The translations under genes were made by a program, and so were the position numbers. Shown in pieces: positions 34,217-44,021 of a stretch of 64,000 nt of DNA. Each line of letters begins with the position of its first letter. The first letter of the stretch is position 1. The notes beneath the pieces were generated by a model that was given only the letters and a program-made list of their open reading frames with translations, was not told the DNA's origin and did no database searches. The stretch lies in contig NZ_CP135921.1 of NCBI RefSeq assembly GCF_032397745.1, forward strand, positions 6,808,501-6,872,500. Reading direction: 5' to 3'. The stretch is from Bradyrhizobium prioriisuperbiae. Lineage in GTDB: Bacteria > Pseudomonadota > Alphaproteobacteria > Rhizobiales > Xanthobacteraceae.

Positions 34217-35866
34217 ATGAGCGATTCGCAGGATCAGTACAGCGTCGGCCTGGACAAGACGCCGGCCAATTATGTGCCGCTGTCCCCGATCAGTTTCCTG
34301 GCGCGGTCGGCTGCGGTCTACCCGAACCTGACCAGCGTGGTCTATGAGGGCCGCAGCTTTACCTGGGCGCAGACGCTCGAACGCTGTCGCCGGGTCGCTT
34401 CCTTCCTGACCCGCCGGGGCGTCACCCGCGGCGACACCGTTGCCGCCATGCTGCCGAACATCCCGGCGATGAACGAACTGCATTTCGCCGTGCCGATGGC
34501 GGACGGCGTGCTGAACACCCTCAACACCCGCCTGGACGCAACGGCCCTCGCCTTCATGCTGGAACATGGCGGCGCCAGGATCCTGTTCGTCGATCCGGAA
34601 TTCGCCGACATCATCACCGAAGCTTTGACGCTGATGAGCGGGCCGAAGCCCCTCATTGTCGACGTGGCCGATGCCGTATTCACCGGCGGCCGTGCGGTCG
34701 GCGAGATCGAATACGAGGCCGCTGTCGCCTCGGGCGATCCCGATTTCGCCTGGGTGCATCCCGAGGACGAATGGGACGCCATTGCGCTGAGCTACACCTC
34801 CGGCACCACCGGCAACCCCAAGGGCGTCGTCACCCACCATCGCGGCGCCTACCTCAATGCGGTCAGCAACGTGATGGCGGGCGGCATCAGTCAGCATCCG
34901 GTCTATCTCTGGACCCTGCCGATGTTCCACTGCAACGGCTGGTGCTTTCCGTGGACCCTGGCCGCCACCGCCGGCATCAATGTCTGCCTGCGCAAGGTCG
35001 ATCCCGCCAAGATCTTCGAGCTGATCCCCAAACACGGCGTCACCCACATGAGCGGTGCGCCGATCGTCTACAACACCCTGATCAATGCGCCGGGTGCGCC
35101 GACAGGCACGTCGGCCAAACCGGTCACCGGCCTGATCGCGGGCGCGGCGCCGCCGGTCGCGGTGCTGGCCGGTGCCGAGCGCATCGGCATCAAGCTCACC
35201 CACGTCTATGGCCTGACTGAAGTCTACGGCCCCGCCTCGGTCTGCGCCGAGCAGCCCGGATGGGACGATCTTCCGTCCGAGCAGCGCGCGCAATTGAAGC
35301 GCCGGCAGGGCGTGCCCTATCCGCTGCAGGAAGCGGTCACGGTGCTCGATCCGGAGACCATGCAGGAGGTACCACGCGACGGCGAGACCATCGGCGAGGT
35401 CATGTTCCGCGGCAACATCGTGATGAAAGGTTATCTCAAGAACGAGAAGGCCACCCAGGAAGCGTTCGCCGGCGGCTGGTTCCACACCGGTGATCTCGGC
35501 GTGCTCGATGAGCACGGCTATGTCATCATCAAGGACCGCTCCAAGGACATCATCATTTCCGGCGGCGAGAACATCTCCTCGGTCGAGGTCGAGGACATCC
35601 TCTACAAACACCCGGCCGTGCTGTTTGCCGCCGTGGTCGCCAAGCCGGATGCGAAGTGGGGCGAAGTGCCCTGCGCTTTCGTGGAATTAAAAGATAACGC
35701 CTCCGCGACCGAAGCCGAGATCATCGCCTATTGCAGGGAGCATCTGCCCGGCTTCAAGACGCCAAAGGCGATCGTGTTCGGCGAATTGCCGAAGACGTCC
35801 ACCGGCAAGATCCAGAAGTTCGTGCTGCGCAACCAGGTGGGATCGGCGAAGGCGATTACAGCCTGA
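34217..35866 (+). CDS. Acyl-CoA synthetase (AMP-dependent synthetase/ligase)
   Basis: 549-aa ANL-superfamily ligase. Core motifs are visible: P-loop YTSGTTGNPKGV (about residue 194), YGLTE, the Asp of GWFHTGDLG, ISGGENISS and the C-terminal catalytic Lys in STGKIQKF. Forms an acyl-CoA from an acid, ATP and CoA. It sits on the same strand 140 bp after the TRAP genes and probably activates the transported acid. The chain length or aromatic nature of the acid is not readable. Confidence 0.9.
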   Translation: MSDSQDQYSVGLDKTPANYVPLSPISFLARSAAVYPNLTSVVYEGRSFTWAQTLERCRRVASFLTRRGVTRGDTVAAMLPNIPAMNELHFAVPMADGVLNTLNTRLDATALAFMLEHGGARILFVDPEFADIITEALTLMSGPKPLIVDVADAVFTGGRAVGEIEYEAAVASGDPDFAWVHPEDEWDAIALSYTSGTTGNPKGVVTHHRGAYLNAVSNVMAGGISQHPVYLWTLPMFHCNGWCFPWTLAATAGINVCLRKVDPAKIFELIPKHGVTHMSGAPIVYNTLINAPGAPTGTSAKPVTGLIAGAAPPVAVLAGAERIGIKLTHVYGLTEVYGPASVCAEQPGWDDLPSEQRAQLKRRQGVPYPLQEAVTVLDPETMQEVPRDGETIGEVMFRGNIVMKGYLKNEKATQEAFAGGWFHTGDLGVLDEHGYVIIKDRSKDIIISGGENISSVEVEDILYKHPAVLFAAVVAKPDAKWGEVPCAFVELKDNASATEAEIIAYCREHLPGFKTPKAIVFGELPKTSTGKIQKFVLRNQVGSAKAITA

Positions 35867-35870
35867 GAAA

Positions 35871-36395
35871 TTAGCGCGGTCGAAACGCTCTCGCTTGAAT
35901 GCCGCTCAGATAGACCTCGCCGAAGGAGACGATCCAGTCGCGTTGCTCCTCGGTATCCGGCACATCCACACCTCGTGCCGCTTTGACCAGGCCGAGCGCG
36001 TGATCGGCGGCAATACCTGCGCAAATGAGAGCGCATGACGCAATAAGCGACGAGCGCCCGATACCCGCTCGGCAATGGATCGCAACCGAGCGACCGCCAG
36101 TAATCGCAACCGCAATCGACTGACTGATAACTGAAGCATCAGCATGTGAATCGGGTATCCCACGATCCGGAATGGGGAAGCTGACGAATGCGAGATCGTT
36201 GGCTTTGCAAAGTTCGGCTTCGCGCCGTAATCCCAATTCAGCGACTTCGGCGGCCTCGAGAAGGCTTACGACTGTACTGAGACCGGACGCCTTCCAGCCG
36301 GCGATCTCGTCCTCCAGCCAGTCATCGGCCCGTGGTCGCGCCATGGTCGCCAGGCGACCGGTAATGGGCGCATCAATCCAGTGCAATCGTGACAT
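35871..36395 (-). CDS. Dual-specificity/tyrosine phosphatase-like protein
   Basis: 174-aa cysteine phosphatase with the P-loop HCRAGIGRSS (HCx5RS, about residues 107-116) and a general-acid Asp candidate in FPIPDRGIPD. ATG at 36395 was used instead of an in-frame TTG at 36407. Single-domain bacterial homologues dephosphorylate proteins or small phosphates; the substrate here is unknown. Convergent with the acyl-CoA synthetase by 4 bp. Confidence 0.84.
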   Translation of the reverse strand: MSRLHWIDAPITGRLATMARPRADDWLEDEIAGWKASGLSTVVSLLEAAEVAELGLRREAELCKANDLAFVSFPIPDRGIPDSHADASVISQSIAVAITGGRSVAIHCRAGIGRSSLIASCALICAGIAADHALGLVKAARGVDVPDTEEQRDWIVSFGEVYLSGIQARAFRPR

Positions 36396-36563
36396 TAAGG
36401 CTCTCAATTAAAAGAGGATCCAGCTGAATGGTCAGTGCGGCGCCCCCGGCCGAAATCATCCAACCGCAAGCACGCGTTCATGCAGATGTGAAAACCTGCA
36501 CAAAGCGCCACAACGAGCATTTGTGATAGTGTTTTGGGTGGTCGCCACAGTGAGGCATCAAGC

Positions 36564-37544
36564 ATGCGATTCTCGACATTCGCCCTCGCCGTCTGTTTCA
36601 GCTTCATGGCAACGCTGTCTCACGCCGCGGGCTTGAAACTCTTCGAAGTTCCGGCCGATGCCGAAGGAGCGGCGCTGCAAGCGGCCATGTGGTCGCCGTG
36701 TGCTGTCCCATCAGGTGAGGTGCAACTCGGACGTGCGACTCTCCCCGGCGTGCGCGATTGTCCGATCGAGGGCGACAAGCTGCCGCTCATTGTCGTGTCG
36801 CACGGATATGGCGGCAGTTATCTGGGGCATCACGACACGGCTGAAACCCTCGCCGACGCCGGCTTTGTGGTGGTCGCGCTGAATCATCCGGACGATACCT
36901 CCACCTCCAGCGAGGCGACCCATGGTCGGCCGGCGCTGACCAACCGTCCGACCGACATCAAGCGGCTGATCGATTTCATGCTCGGCGCATCGCCTGATGC
37001 GGCACGGATCGATCCGCAACGCATCGGCTTTTTCGGCTTTTCGCGCGGTGGGTACACCGGCCTTGTCGTTGGCGGAGCCAACCCGGATTTCCTGCAGTTG
37101 CGTCCGCGCTGCCAGGACCAGGCCGACACGGCCTGCAGATCTCTCGACCCGAGCAGCTTGCCGACGCAGCCGCTCACGCACGATCCGCGCATCAAGGTCC
37201 TTGTCATTGCCGACCCGCTGTCCGTCGTTTTTCCCACGGCCGACAGCCTGAAAGACATCAGGGTGCCACTGCAGCTCTGGAGTTCGGAACGCGGCGGCGA
37301 TGGCGTGTTTCCGCAGGATGTTGCTGCGGTCGCCAGCCATTTACCGGTGAAGGCCGATTTTCATCTCGTCCCCAATTCCGGGCATTTTGCTTTCCTGGCG
37401 CCGTGTTCAGCCGGGCTCGCCAAAGCGCGGCCGGAGCTTTGCATCGACGCACCGGATTTCGATCGCGTTGCCTTTCACAGGGACCTCGATGCGCAGGCGC
37501 TCGCGTTCTTTCGCGAGCATCTGGCTGGAACCGTTCAGCATTAA
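36564..37544 (+). CDS. Secreted alpha/beta hydrolase (dienelactone hydrolase/acetylhydrolase-like)
   Basis: 326-aa protein with a clear signal peptide (RFSTFALAVCFSFMATLSHA) and a PAF-acetylhydrolase/dienelactone-hydrolase-like fold. Oxyanion segment VVSHGYGGSYLGH, nucleophile elbow FFGFSRGGYTG and terminal His in NSGHFAFL are visible. Four or more Cys suggest disulfides in the periplasm. Substrate unknown. Convergent with the MBL gene. Confidence 0.82.
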   Translation: MRFSTFALAVCFSFMATLSHAAGLKLFEVPADAEGAALQAAMWSPCAVPSGEVQLGRATLPGVRDCPIEGDKLPLIVVSHGYGGSYLGHHDTAETLADAGFVVVALNHPDDTSTSSEATHGRPALTNRPTDIKRLIDFMLGASPDAARIDPQRIGFFGFSRGGYTGLVVGGANPDFLQLRPRCQDQADTACRSLDPSSLPTQPLTHDPRIKVLVIADPLSVVFPTADSLKDIRVPLQLWSSERGGDGVFPQDVAAVASHLPVKADFHLVPNSGHFAFLAPCSAGLAKARPELCIDAPDFDRVAFHRDLDAQALAFFREHLAGTVQH

Positions 37545-37587
37545 GAGAGCGAACGGCAGCCGCACCACGACGTGACGGCTTGGCGCT

Positions 37588-38391
37588 CTACGCCCGCTCC
37601 AGCGTCAACCGCATGCCGTCATAGCCGGTGACGACATGCGCCGGCAGCTTGGCACTGACCTCGTCATAATCGAGGTCAGAATGCAGGTTGGTGATCACGG
37701 CCCGCTTCGGCTTGAAGCGATCGATCCAGCCCAGTGCGTCGGAGAGACTGAAGTGACTGGGGTGCGGCGCATAACGCAGCGCGTCGATGATCCAGAGTTC
37801 GAGCCCTTCCAGCGCGGCAAAGCTCGCGCTGGGAATATCGCTGACGTCGGGCGAATAGGCGGCGTCGCCGATGCGATAGCCCAGCGCCGGGATGTTGCCA
37901 TGCTGCAGGTTGAATGCCGTAAGCGTGAGATCGCCGCCCTTCCCGCTGATCGTGCGGCTCTCGCCGGCCTCGATGGAATGATGGGTCAGGATCGGCGGAT
38001 AGTCGCTGCCCGGCGGCGCCACGAAACAGTAGGAGAACCGCAGCAGGATATGATCCGCGGTCGACTTGTTGAGGTAGACCGGTATCCGCGCGCGCTGGTG
38101 CAGCACCACCGAGCGCAGGTCGTCGATGCCATGAGTCTGGTCGGCATGCTCATGGGTCAGAAACACCGCGTCCATGTGCTCGACATTGGCGCTGATCAAT
38201 TGCTCGCGCAGGTCGGGCGAGGTGTCGATCAGCACCCGCGTGATGCCGCGCTCGGATTGTCTTTCGGCCAGCAGCGAGCAGCGCAGCCGGCGGTTTTTCG
38301 GGTTGTTCGGGTTGCACGCGCCCCAACCCAGCGCCGGACGTGGCACGCCGGCGGACGATCCGCATCCCAGGATGGTAAGCGTGGTGGTCAT
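37588..38391 (-). CDS. MBL-fold metallohydrolase, PhnP-like
   Basis: 267-aa metallo-beta-lactamase-fold phosphodiesterase-like protein: GCGSSAGVPRPALGWGAC at the N terminus and HEHADQTHGIDDLR as the metal site. The usual HxHxDH has Gln in place of the last His. Last gene of the metG-tatD run, overlapping tatD by 4 bp. Family members include the PhnP cyclic phosphate phosphodiesterase; the role in this conserved housekeeping position is not established. Confidence 0.85.
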   Translation of the reverse strand: MTTTLTILGCGSSAGVPRPALGWGACNPNNPKNRRLRCSLLAERQSERGITRVLIDTSPDLREQLISANVEHMDAVFLTHEHADQTHGIDDLRSVVLHQRARIPVYLNKSTADHILLRFSYCFVAPPGSDYPPILTHHSIEAGESRTISGKGGDLTLTAFNLQHGNIPALGYRIGDAAYSPDVSDIPSASFAALEGLELWIIDALRYAPHPSHFSLSDALGWIDRFKPKRAVITNLHSDLDYDEVSAKLPAHVVTGYDGMRLTLERA

Positions 38392-39179
38392 GCAGTGGCG
38401 TCCGGCTTGGGAACCTTGCTGAACAGGCGGAAGAAATTCTCGGTGGTCTGTCGCGAGATCTCTTCAAGAGAAACCCCGCGCGTCTCCGCCAGCACCTTCG
38501 CGGTTTCCACCACAAAGGCCGGCTCGTTGCGTTTGCCGCGGAGTTTGCCGGGCGCGAGATATGGCGCGTCGGTCTCGACCATGATGCGGTCCGCCGGCAG
38601 TTCGGCGGCGAGATCGCGCAGCACCTGCGAGGCCTTGAAAGTGAGAATGCCGGTGAATGAAATCGACAGGCCGTGCGCGATCGCCTTCATCGCCAGGTCC
38701 CGGCCGCCGGTGTAGCAATGCAGCACCGCACGAAACGGCCCCTTCGCCATCTCCTCGTCGAGAATGTGGCCGCAGTCCACGTCCGCCTCGCGGGTATGGA
38801 TCACCAGCGGCAGCCCAGTCGCGCGCGCGGCCGCAATGTGGGCGCGAAAGCCGCGCTCTTGCGCCGCCGGCGAGCCATTGTCGTAAAAATAATCCAGCCC
38901 CGCCTCGCCCAGCGCCACCACCTTCGGATGCCGCGTCAGCGCGATCAATTCCTCGGCCAGAATGCCGTCCTCCTCATCCGCATGATGCGGATGGGTGCCG
39001 ACCGAACAATAGACATTCGGAAAGCGCGCCGTGATGTCGAGCAATCCCTGGATACGACGAACGCGCGTCGAGATGGTCACGATGTGTCCAACACCCGCGG
39101 CCTCGGCGCGGGCAACGATCCCGTCCAGGTCCTCGGCGAAATCCGGAAAATCCAGATGGCAATGACTGTCGACCAGCAT
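38388..39179 (-). CDS. tatD: TatD family deoxyribonuclease/hydrolase
   Basis: 263-aa TatD-family metal-dependent nuclease: VDSHCHLDF (HxH), GEAGLDYFYDN, HTREAD, LHCYTGG and VETDAPYLAP. ATG at 39179 overlaps the metG stop by one base; a GTG three bases upstream is an alternative. Works in 3'-5' DNA processing or repair in the cytoplasm. Its place between metG and the MBL gene is typical. Confidence 0.92.
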   Translation of the reverse strand: MLVDSHCHLDFPDFAEDLDGIVARAEAAGVGHIVTISTRVRRIQGLLDITARFPNVYCSVGTHPHHADEEDGILAEELIALTRHPKVVALGEAGLDYFYDNGSPAAQERGFRAHIAAARATGLPLVIHTREADVDCGHILDEEMAKGPFRAVLHCYTGGRDLAMKAIAHGLSISFTGILTFKASQVLRDLAAELPADRIMVETDAPYLAPGKLRGKRNEPAFVVETAKVLAETRGVSLEEISRQTTENFFRLFSKVPKPDATA

Positions 39180-40765
39180 CACGCCTTGCCCGGTCCCTTG
39201 CCGGCATCATCGATTGGCTCGACATAACGCGGAAACACTGGCGCAGGCGGCGGCAGCTGGCTGCCGGGCGCAATGCGCGCGGTGTCGCCCAGCGTCGCGA
39301 ACGTGCGGGCATCGGCCGCGACGCCCAGGATGTCCAGCAGCTTGGCGGCGGAGTCCGGCATGAACGGCTGCGCGAGGATCGCGACCTGCCGGATCACTTC
39401 GGCCGTCACATACAGCACCGTGCCCTGCCTTGGAGGATCGGTCTTGGCCAGCGCCCACGGCGCCTCGCCGGCGAAATAGCGGTTGGCTTCGGCGACAACG
39501 ACCCAGATCGCGCCGAGCGCCTGGTGGATCTGCTGGGTGTCCATCGCGGTGCGCGCAAGCGCCAGCATGCCGTCGGCCTGCGCCAGGATCGCCTTGTCGT
39601 TGTCGCTCAACGCGCCGGGCGTCGGCAGCACGCCGCCAAATTGCTTGGCGATCATCGAGAGCGAGCGCTGCGCCAGGTTGCCGAGATCGTTGGCGAGATC
39701 GGCATTGGTGCGGGCGACGATCGCTTCGTGATTGTAGCTGCCGTCCTGCCCGAACGAAACTTCACGCAGCAGAAAGTAACGCAGTTGGTCGACGCCATAC
39801 TGGTCCGCCAGGTTGAACGGATCGACCACGTTGCCGACCGACTTCGACATCTTCTCGCCGCGGTTGAACAGAAAGCCGTGGGCAAAAACCCGCTTCTGCA
39901 CCGGGACACCCGCCGACATCAGGAACGCCGGCCAGTACACCGCATGGAAACGGATGATGTCCTTGCCGATGATGTGCAGGTCCGCCGGCCAGTAGTGCCA
40001 GTTCGAGTCGCTCTCGTCGGGAAAGCCGACGCCGGTGATGTAGTTGGTCAGCGCATCGACCCACACATACATCACGTGCTCGGGATCGCCCGGCACCTTG
40101 ACGCCCCAGTCGAAGGTGGTGCGCGAGACCGAGAGGTCCTTGAGCCCGCTTTTGACGAACGAGACCACTTCATTCTTGCGCGACTCCGGGCCGATGAAAT
40201 CCGGCTGGTTTTCGTACAGCGCCAGCAGTTTGTCCTGGTAGGCCGACAGCCGGAAGAAATAACTCTTCTCCTCCACCCACTCGACCGGCGTGCCCTGCGG
40301 ACCGCGGCGCACCTTGTCCTCGCCGACGACGGTCTCGTCCTCGGCGTAATAGGCTTCGTCGCGCACCGAATACCAGCCGGCATAGCTGTCGAGGTAGATA
40401 TCGCCGGCCGCGGCCATCCGCTTCCAGATTTCCTGCACCGATGCATGGTGCGCGGGTTCGGACGTCCGGATGAAACGATCGAACGAGATGTTCAGCCGCT
40501 GGTCCATCTCCTTGAAGCGCGCCGCGTTGCGCGTCGCGAGCTCCATCGGGGTGAGTTTTTCGTTCTGCGCGGTCTGAATCATCTTCAGGCCGTGCTCGTC
40601 GGTCCCGGTCAGGAAGAACACGTCCTTGCCGTTCAGCCGCTGAAAACGCGCCAGCGCATCGGTCGCGATCGCCTCGTAGGCATGGCCGATATGCGGCACG
40701 CCGTTCGGGTAAGCGATCGCGGTCGTGATGTAGAACGAGGAACCGGAATTAGTCGCATTCGCCAT
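39179..40765 (-). CDS. metG: Methionyl-tRNA synthetase
   Basis: 528-aa class I aminoacyl-tRNA synthetase with the HIGH-type motif (PHIGHAYEA), the family segment [11 protein letters not shown], and KMSKSVGN. It lacks the C-terminal tRNA-binding domain, as is common in alphaproteobacteria. Charges initiator and elongator tRNA-Met. Third gene of the tmk-holB-metG-tatD run, 80 bp after holB. Confidence 0.97.
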   Translation of the reverse strand: MANATNSGSSFYITTAIAYPNGVPHIGHAYEAIATDALARFQRLNGKDVFFLTGTDEHGLKMIQTAQNEKLTPMELATRNAARFKEMDQRLNISFDRFIRTSEPAHHASVQEIWKRMAAAGDIYLDSYAGWYSVRDEAYYAEDETVVGEDKVRRGPQGTPVEWVEEKSYFFRLSAYQDKLLALYENQPDFIGPESRKNEVVSFVKSGLKDLSVSRTTFDWGVKVPGDPEHVMYVWVDALTNYITGVGFPDESDSNWHYWPADLHIIGKDIIRFHAVYWPAFLMSAGVPVQKRVFAHGFLFNRGEKMSKSVGNVVDPFNLADQYGVDQLRYFLLREVSFGQDGSYNHEAIVARTNADLANDLGNLAQRSLSMIAKQFGGVLPTPGALSDNDKAILAQADGMLALARTAMDTQQIHQALGAIWVVVAEANRYFAGEAPWALAKTDPPRQGTVLYVTAEVIRQVAILAQPFMPDSAAKLLDILGVAADARTFATLGDTARIAPGSQLPPPAPVFPRYVEPIDDAGKGPGKA

Positions 40766-40845
40766 CGTTGCGAAAGCCTTTCATGGCAGCTCAAAATCGT
40801 ATGGATATACGGACCGCAGGACCCATTCGGAAGGTTTTGGGGCCG

Positions 40846-41886
40846 TCAGCGCGTCACGTCTGCGAGAAGCCCAAATACCGAGAAAACCAGGGGTTTTCGC
40901 TCCAGATTGTAGGATTCGGTGTCACGCGCAGCGCGATTGATCTTTTCCCATACCTCCGCCAGCCGTGCAAGCCGCGGCAGGTTGGCATTGGCGTCGGGCG
41001 CCCTCAGCCGTTCGCTCATCCAGCGGTCGATGGTATCGACGAACGCCGCGATCGCGGTCCGATCGTTGTTGCCAAGCGCATCGCCCAGCGCATGCAGGGC
41101 CTTGGGATCGACATGTGGCAGGGTGGCGAGCAGTGCCGCTGTGCGATGGTGCAATCCCAGGGCATCACCGGCGATCAGCATCAAAGCGCGCGCCACGCTG
41201 CCCTCGGAGGCCTCCGCCGCCTCGCGCAGCGATCCATCGCCGGCGTCCAGACCGGCACTCTCGGCAGCGGCGCGGCTCACATTGTCCACACTCAGCGGCC
41301 GCAGCAAAAGTTTCCGGCAGCGCGACTGGATGGTCGGCAGGATACGGGCCGGCGCGTGGCTGATCAGCAGGAAAAGCGAACGTTCCGGCGGCTCCTCCAG
41401 CACCTTGAGCAGCGCATTCGACGCATTGGCGTTGAGTTCGTCGACGGTGTCGACGATGCAGATCCGCCAACCTTCGGCGGCCGCGGTCGAGCCGAAAAAG
41501 CCGATGGTCTCACGTGTCTCATCCACCGTGATGACGGTGCGCAGCACGCCCTTGTCGTTCGCGGTGCGTTCGAGTGTCAGCAGTCCGCCGTGACTGCCGC
41601 CGGCGATCTGACGCACCGCCGGATGCGCCGCGTCGATCTGCAGGCTGCCGGCGGTTTGCACGCTTGCCGCTGAGGGATCCGGATTGGCGAGCACGAAGCG
41701 CGCCATCCGGTAGGCCAGCGTGGCCTTGCCGATACCGTTGGCGCCGCCGATCAGCCAGGCATGCGGAATCCGGCCGCTGCGATAGGCGGCGAGCAGTGTC
41801 GCTTCGGCGTCCTCGTGACCGAACAGCGCAACGGTCTCGCGCGGCGCGCGAACCTCGAGTTTCGGATCGGATGATTTGCTGCTCAC
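40846..41886 (-). CDS. holB: DNA polymerase III subunit delta'
   Basis: 346-aa clamp-loader AAA+ subunit with GGANGIGKATLAYRMA (P-loop), LLKVLEEPPERSLFLLISH and the C-terminal helical domain. The GTG start overlaps the tmk stop (GTGA), which supports translational coupling. Part of the replicative clamp loader. Confidence 0.93.
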   Translation of the reverse strand: MSSKSSDPKLEVRAPRETVALFGHEDAEATLLAAYRSGRIPHAWLIGGANGIGKATLAYRMARFVLANPDPSAASVQTAGSLQIDAAHPAVRQIAGGSHGGLLTLERTANDKGVLRTVITVDETRETIGFFGSTAAAEGWRICIVDTVDELNANASNALLKVLEEPPERSLFLLISHAPARILPTIQSRCRKLLLRPLSVDNVSRAAAESAGLDAGDGSLREAAEASEGSVARALMLIAGDALGLHHRTAALLATLPHVDPKALHALGDALGNNDRTAIAAFVDTIDRWMSERLRAPDANANLPRLARLAEVWEKINRAARDTESYNLERKPLVFSVFGLLADVTR

Positions 41887-42551
41887 GGATGCACGGCTTT
41901 CTTGGACTGTCGCGGCAGCTCGTTAAACCGCTCCTTGACCACTCGCCAGATCCGGGTCGCAACCGTCGGCGCCGACGCATTCGCATCGATGATCACACAG
42001 CGCTCAGGGTGCTCCCCGGCGATGCGATGATAGGCCTCGCGCAGCTTCTGGTGGAAATCGACATTCTCCGCCTCAAACCGGTCGGGCGCCGCACTGCCGC
42101 GCCGCTTGGCGGCACGCTTCAATCCCACCTCGACGGGAAGATCCAGCACCAGCGTCAGGTCCGGGCGCAGGCTGCCGATGGTCACCCGCTCCAGCGCTTC
42201 GATCAGCGCCGGATCGACTTTGCCGAGGCTTCCCTGATACGCCCGCGTCGAATCCGAAAAGCGGTCGCACAGCACCCACACGCCGCGCGCCAGCGACGGC
42301 TCGATCACCAGATGGACATGATCGTCGCGGGCGGCCGCGAACAGCAGGGTTTCCGCCTCGGGTCCCAGCACCTTGCCGATTCCCGACAGCACCAGATGCC
42401 GCATGATCTCGGCGCCGGGCGATCCGCCGGGCTCGCGTGTCACCACCGCACGCACATTGCCCGCCGTCAGCCGGTCGGCCAGCAGCTTGATCTGGGTCGA
42501 CTTGCCGGCGCCCTCGCCGCCTTCAAAGGTTATGAAGCGCCCGCGCTTCAT
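41883..42551 (-). CDS. tmk: Thymidylate kinase
   Basis: 222-aa dTMP kinase: P-loop FEGGEGAGKSTQ at about residues 9-20, REPGGSPGAE, DRFSDSTRAYQG and the LID region KRRGSAAPDRFE. ATG at 42551; an in-frame ATG at 42575 (eight residues longer) is possible. Makes dTDP for DNA synthesis and is translationally coupled to holB. Confidence 0.95.
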   Translation of the reverse strand: MKRGRFITFEGGEGAGKSTQIKLLADRLTAGNVRAVVTREPGGSPGAEIMRHLVLSGIGKVLGPEAETLLFAAARDDHVHLVIEPSLARGVWVLCDRFSDSTRAYQGSLGKVDPALIEALERVTIGSLRPDLTLVLDLPVEVGLKRAAKRRGSAAPDRFEAENVDFHQKLREAYHRIAGEHPERCVIIDANASAPTVATRIWRVVKERFNELPRQSKKAVHP

Positions 42552-42591
42552 AACCGATCCACCATCCGCCACCATCGCCAAAAAATCCTGA

Positions 42592-43926
42592 TCACAGTTT
42601 GCGGGTGCCGGAGCGGAACAGCCCGATGACAAGTTCGCTGACGCCGTCGAACGCACGCCGTATGGTCGATCCGACGCCGACGGTTTCAGCGGTATAGAGC
42701 GGCGTCTCCACGGCGACATTGGGGCCGCGCCAAACCCTGACCACACCCACCTGCCGGCCCGGCTCGACCGGCGCCCGCACGGGTCCTTGATAGACGATGC
42801 GTGCAATCAGCTTATCGCCGCCGCCTCGTTGGACCATGACACTGACCGGCTCGCGGCTGGCAAGGCCAACCGAACCACTGCTGCCGCCGAACACCTTGGC
42901 ATAACCAACCACCCGATCCGGTTCGAACAGCGTCCGCACCTCGAAGTTGCGGAAACCCCAATCCAGCAGCTTCTTCGCCTCGGTGACGCGATCGTCCGGA
43001 TCGTCGAGGCCGTTGACCACCACGATCAGCCGGGTCGTCTCCTGCACCGCCGAGGTGACCGCACCATAACCGCCGTCCTTGGTCGATCCCGCGATCAGGC
43101 CATCGGAGCCCGACATGGCATTGAGCAGCGGATTGCGATTTTGCTGGCGGATCTTGTTCCAGGTGAATTCGCGTTCGTTGTAGAGCTTGTAGTAGTCGGG
43201 GTAGGTCTGAATGACATGCCGCGCGAGTTTTGCGACATCGCGCACCGTCATCTTGTTGTTGGGATCGGACATCCCGGTGGCGTTGGCGAAGGTCGATTGC
43301 GTCAGCCCGATCTCTTGCGCGCGCTTGGTCAGCATCGTTGCGAACTCGCGTTCGCTGCCGGCAATCCCTTCCGCCAGCACCATCGCGGAATCGTTGCCAT
43401 TGTCGATGATCATGCCACGCAGCAGGTCCTCGATGCCGACCCGGCTGTGGATCGCGGCGAACATGGTCGGGCCACCCGCCGGCGCGCCGCCCCGGCGCCA
43501 GGCGTTCTCGCTCACCACATACTGGTCGGTGGCCTTGATGTCGCCCTTGCGCAACGCGTTGAAGACGAACTCCGCCGTCATCAGCTTCAGCATGCTGGAG
43601 GGCGGCACCGGCTGATCGGCGTTCTTCTCGAACAACACGGCGCCGCTTTTCGCTTCAACCAGAATCGCGGTCGGCGCATCGATGTCGAGGCCGCCCTCTT
43701 CTTTCTTGGCCCCCTGGACGCTGTTGTTGGCGGCATGGGCGATGCCCGCAACGAGGCCGAGCAGCACCAAAGCCGCGATCAGGCCGCGGCGCCAGGCCGC
43801 CGGATGTCCAATGGAAAAATTGTGTCGCAAACCCGATACCGCGTTCAATTCGCTGCTCGTTCGCCTTCTATCAGGTGCGCCACCCCCGAACAACGCCGTC
43901 CGCCAGGGTTCGCACAACCGAGCCAT
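42592..43926 (-). CDS. D-alanyl-D-alanine carboxypeptidase family protein with degenerate motifs
   Basis: Serine-type DD-carboxypeptidase (PBP5/6, peptidase S11 family), 444 aa, with a signal segment (LIAALVLLGLVAGIAHA) and a C-terminal PBP5-like beta domain. SxxK is intact (PSSMLKLM), but the second motif reads NGN instead of SGN and the third reads IAG instead of KTG. This suggests altered or lost peptidase activity. ATG at 43926 gives a long cytoplasmic leader; a TTG at 43830 would give a more usual signal peptide. First gene of the tmk-holB-metG run. Confidence 0.85.
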   Translation of the reverse strand: MARLCEPWRTALFGGGAPDRRRTSSELNAVSGLRHNFSIGHPAAWRRGLIAALVLLGLVAGIAHAANNSVQGAKKEEGGLDIDAPTAILVEAKSGAVLFEKNADQPVPPSSMLKLMTAEFVFNALRKGDIKATDQYVVSENAWRRGGAPAGGPTMFAAIHSRVGIEDLLRGMIIDNGNDSAMVLAEGIAGSEREFATMLTKRAQEIGLTQSTFANATGMSDPNNKMTVRDVAKLARHVIQTYPDYYKLYNEREFTWNKIRQQNRNPLLNAMSGSDGLIAGSTKDGGYGAVTSAVQETTRLIVVVNGLDDPDDRVTEAKKLLDWGFRNFEVRTLFEPDRVVGYAKVFGGSSGSVGLASREPVSVMVQRGGGDKLIARIVYQGPVRAPVEPGRQVGVVRVWRGPNVAVETPLYTAETVGVGSTIRRAFDGVSELVIGLFRSGTRKL

Positions 43927-44021
43927 GCCGGCACCATCGGGGGCCCGTCCGGGCTTGCCTCGTGATCCGCCTGATTGAACAATGCCAAGCAACAGAACAC
44001 GGTCAAAGGGACGAAACGGCG

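Noticed and set aside
40766..40845. Riboswitch or T-box before metG
   Set aside because: Only 80 bp separate holB and metG, with no recognisable SAM or T-box structure.
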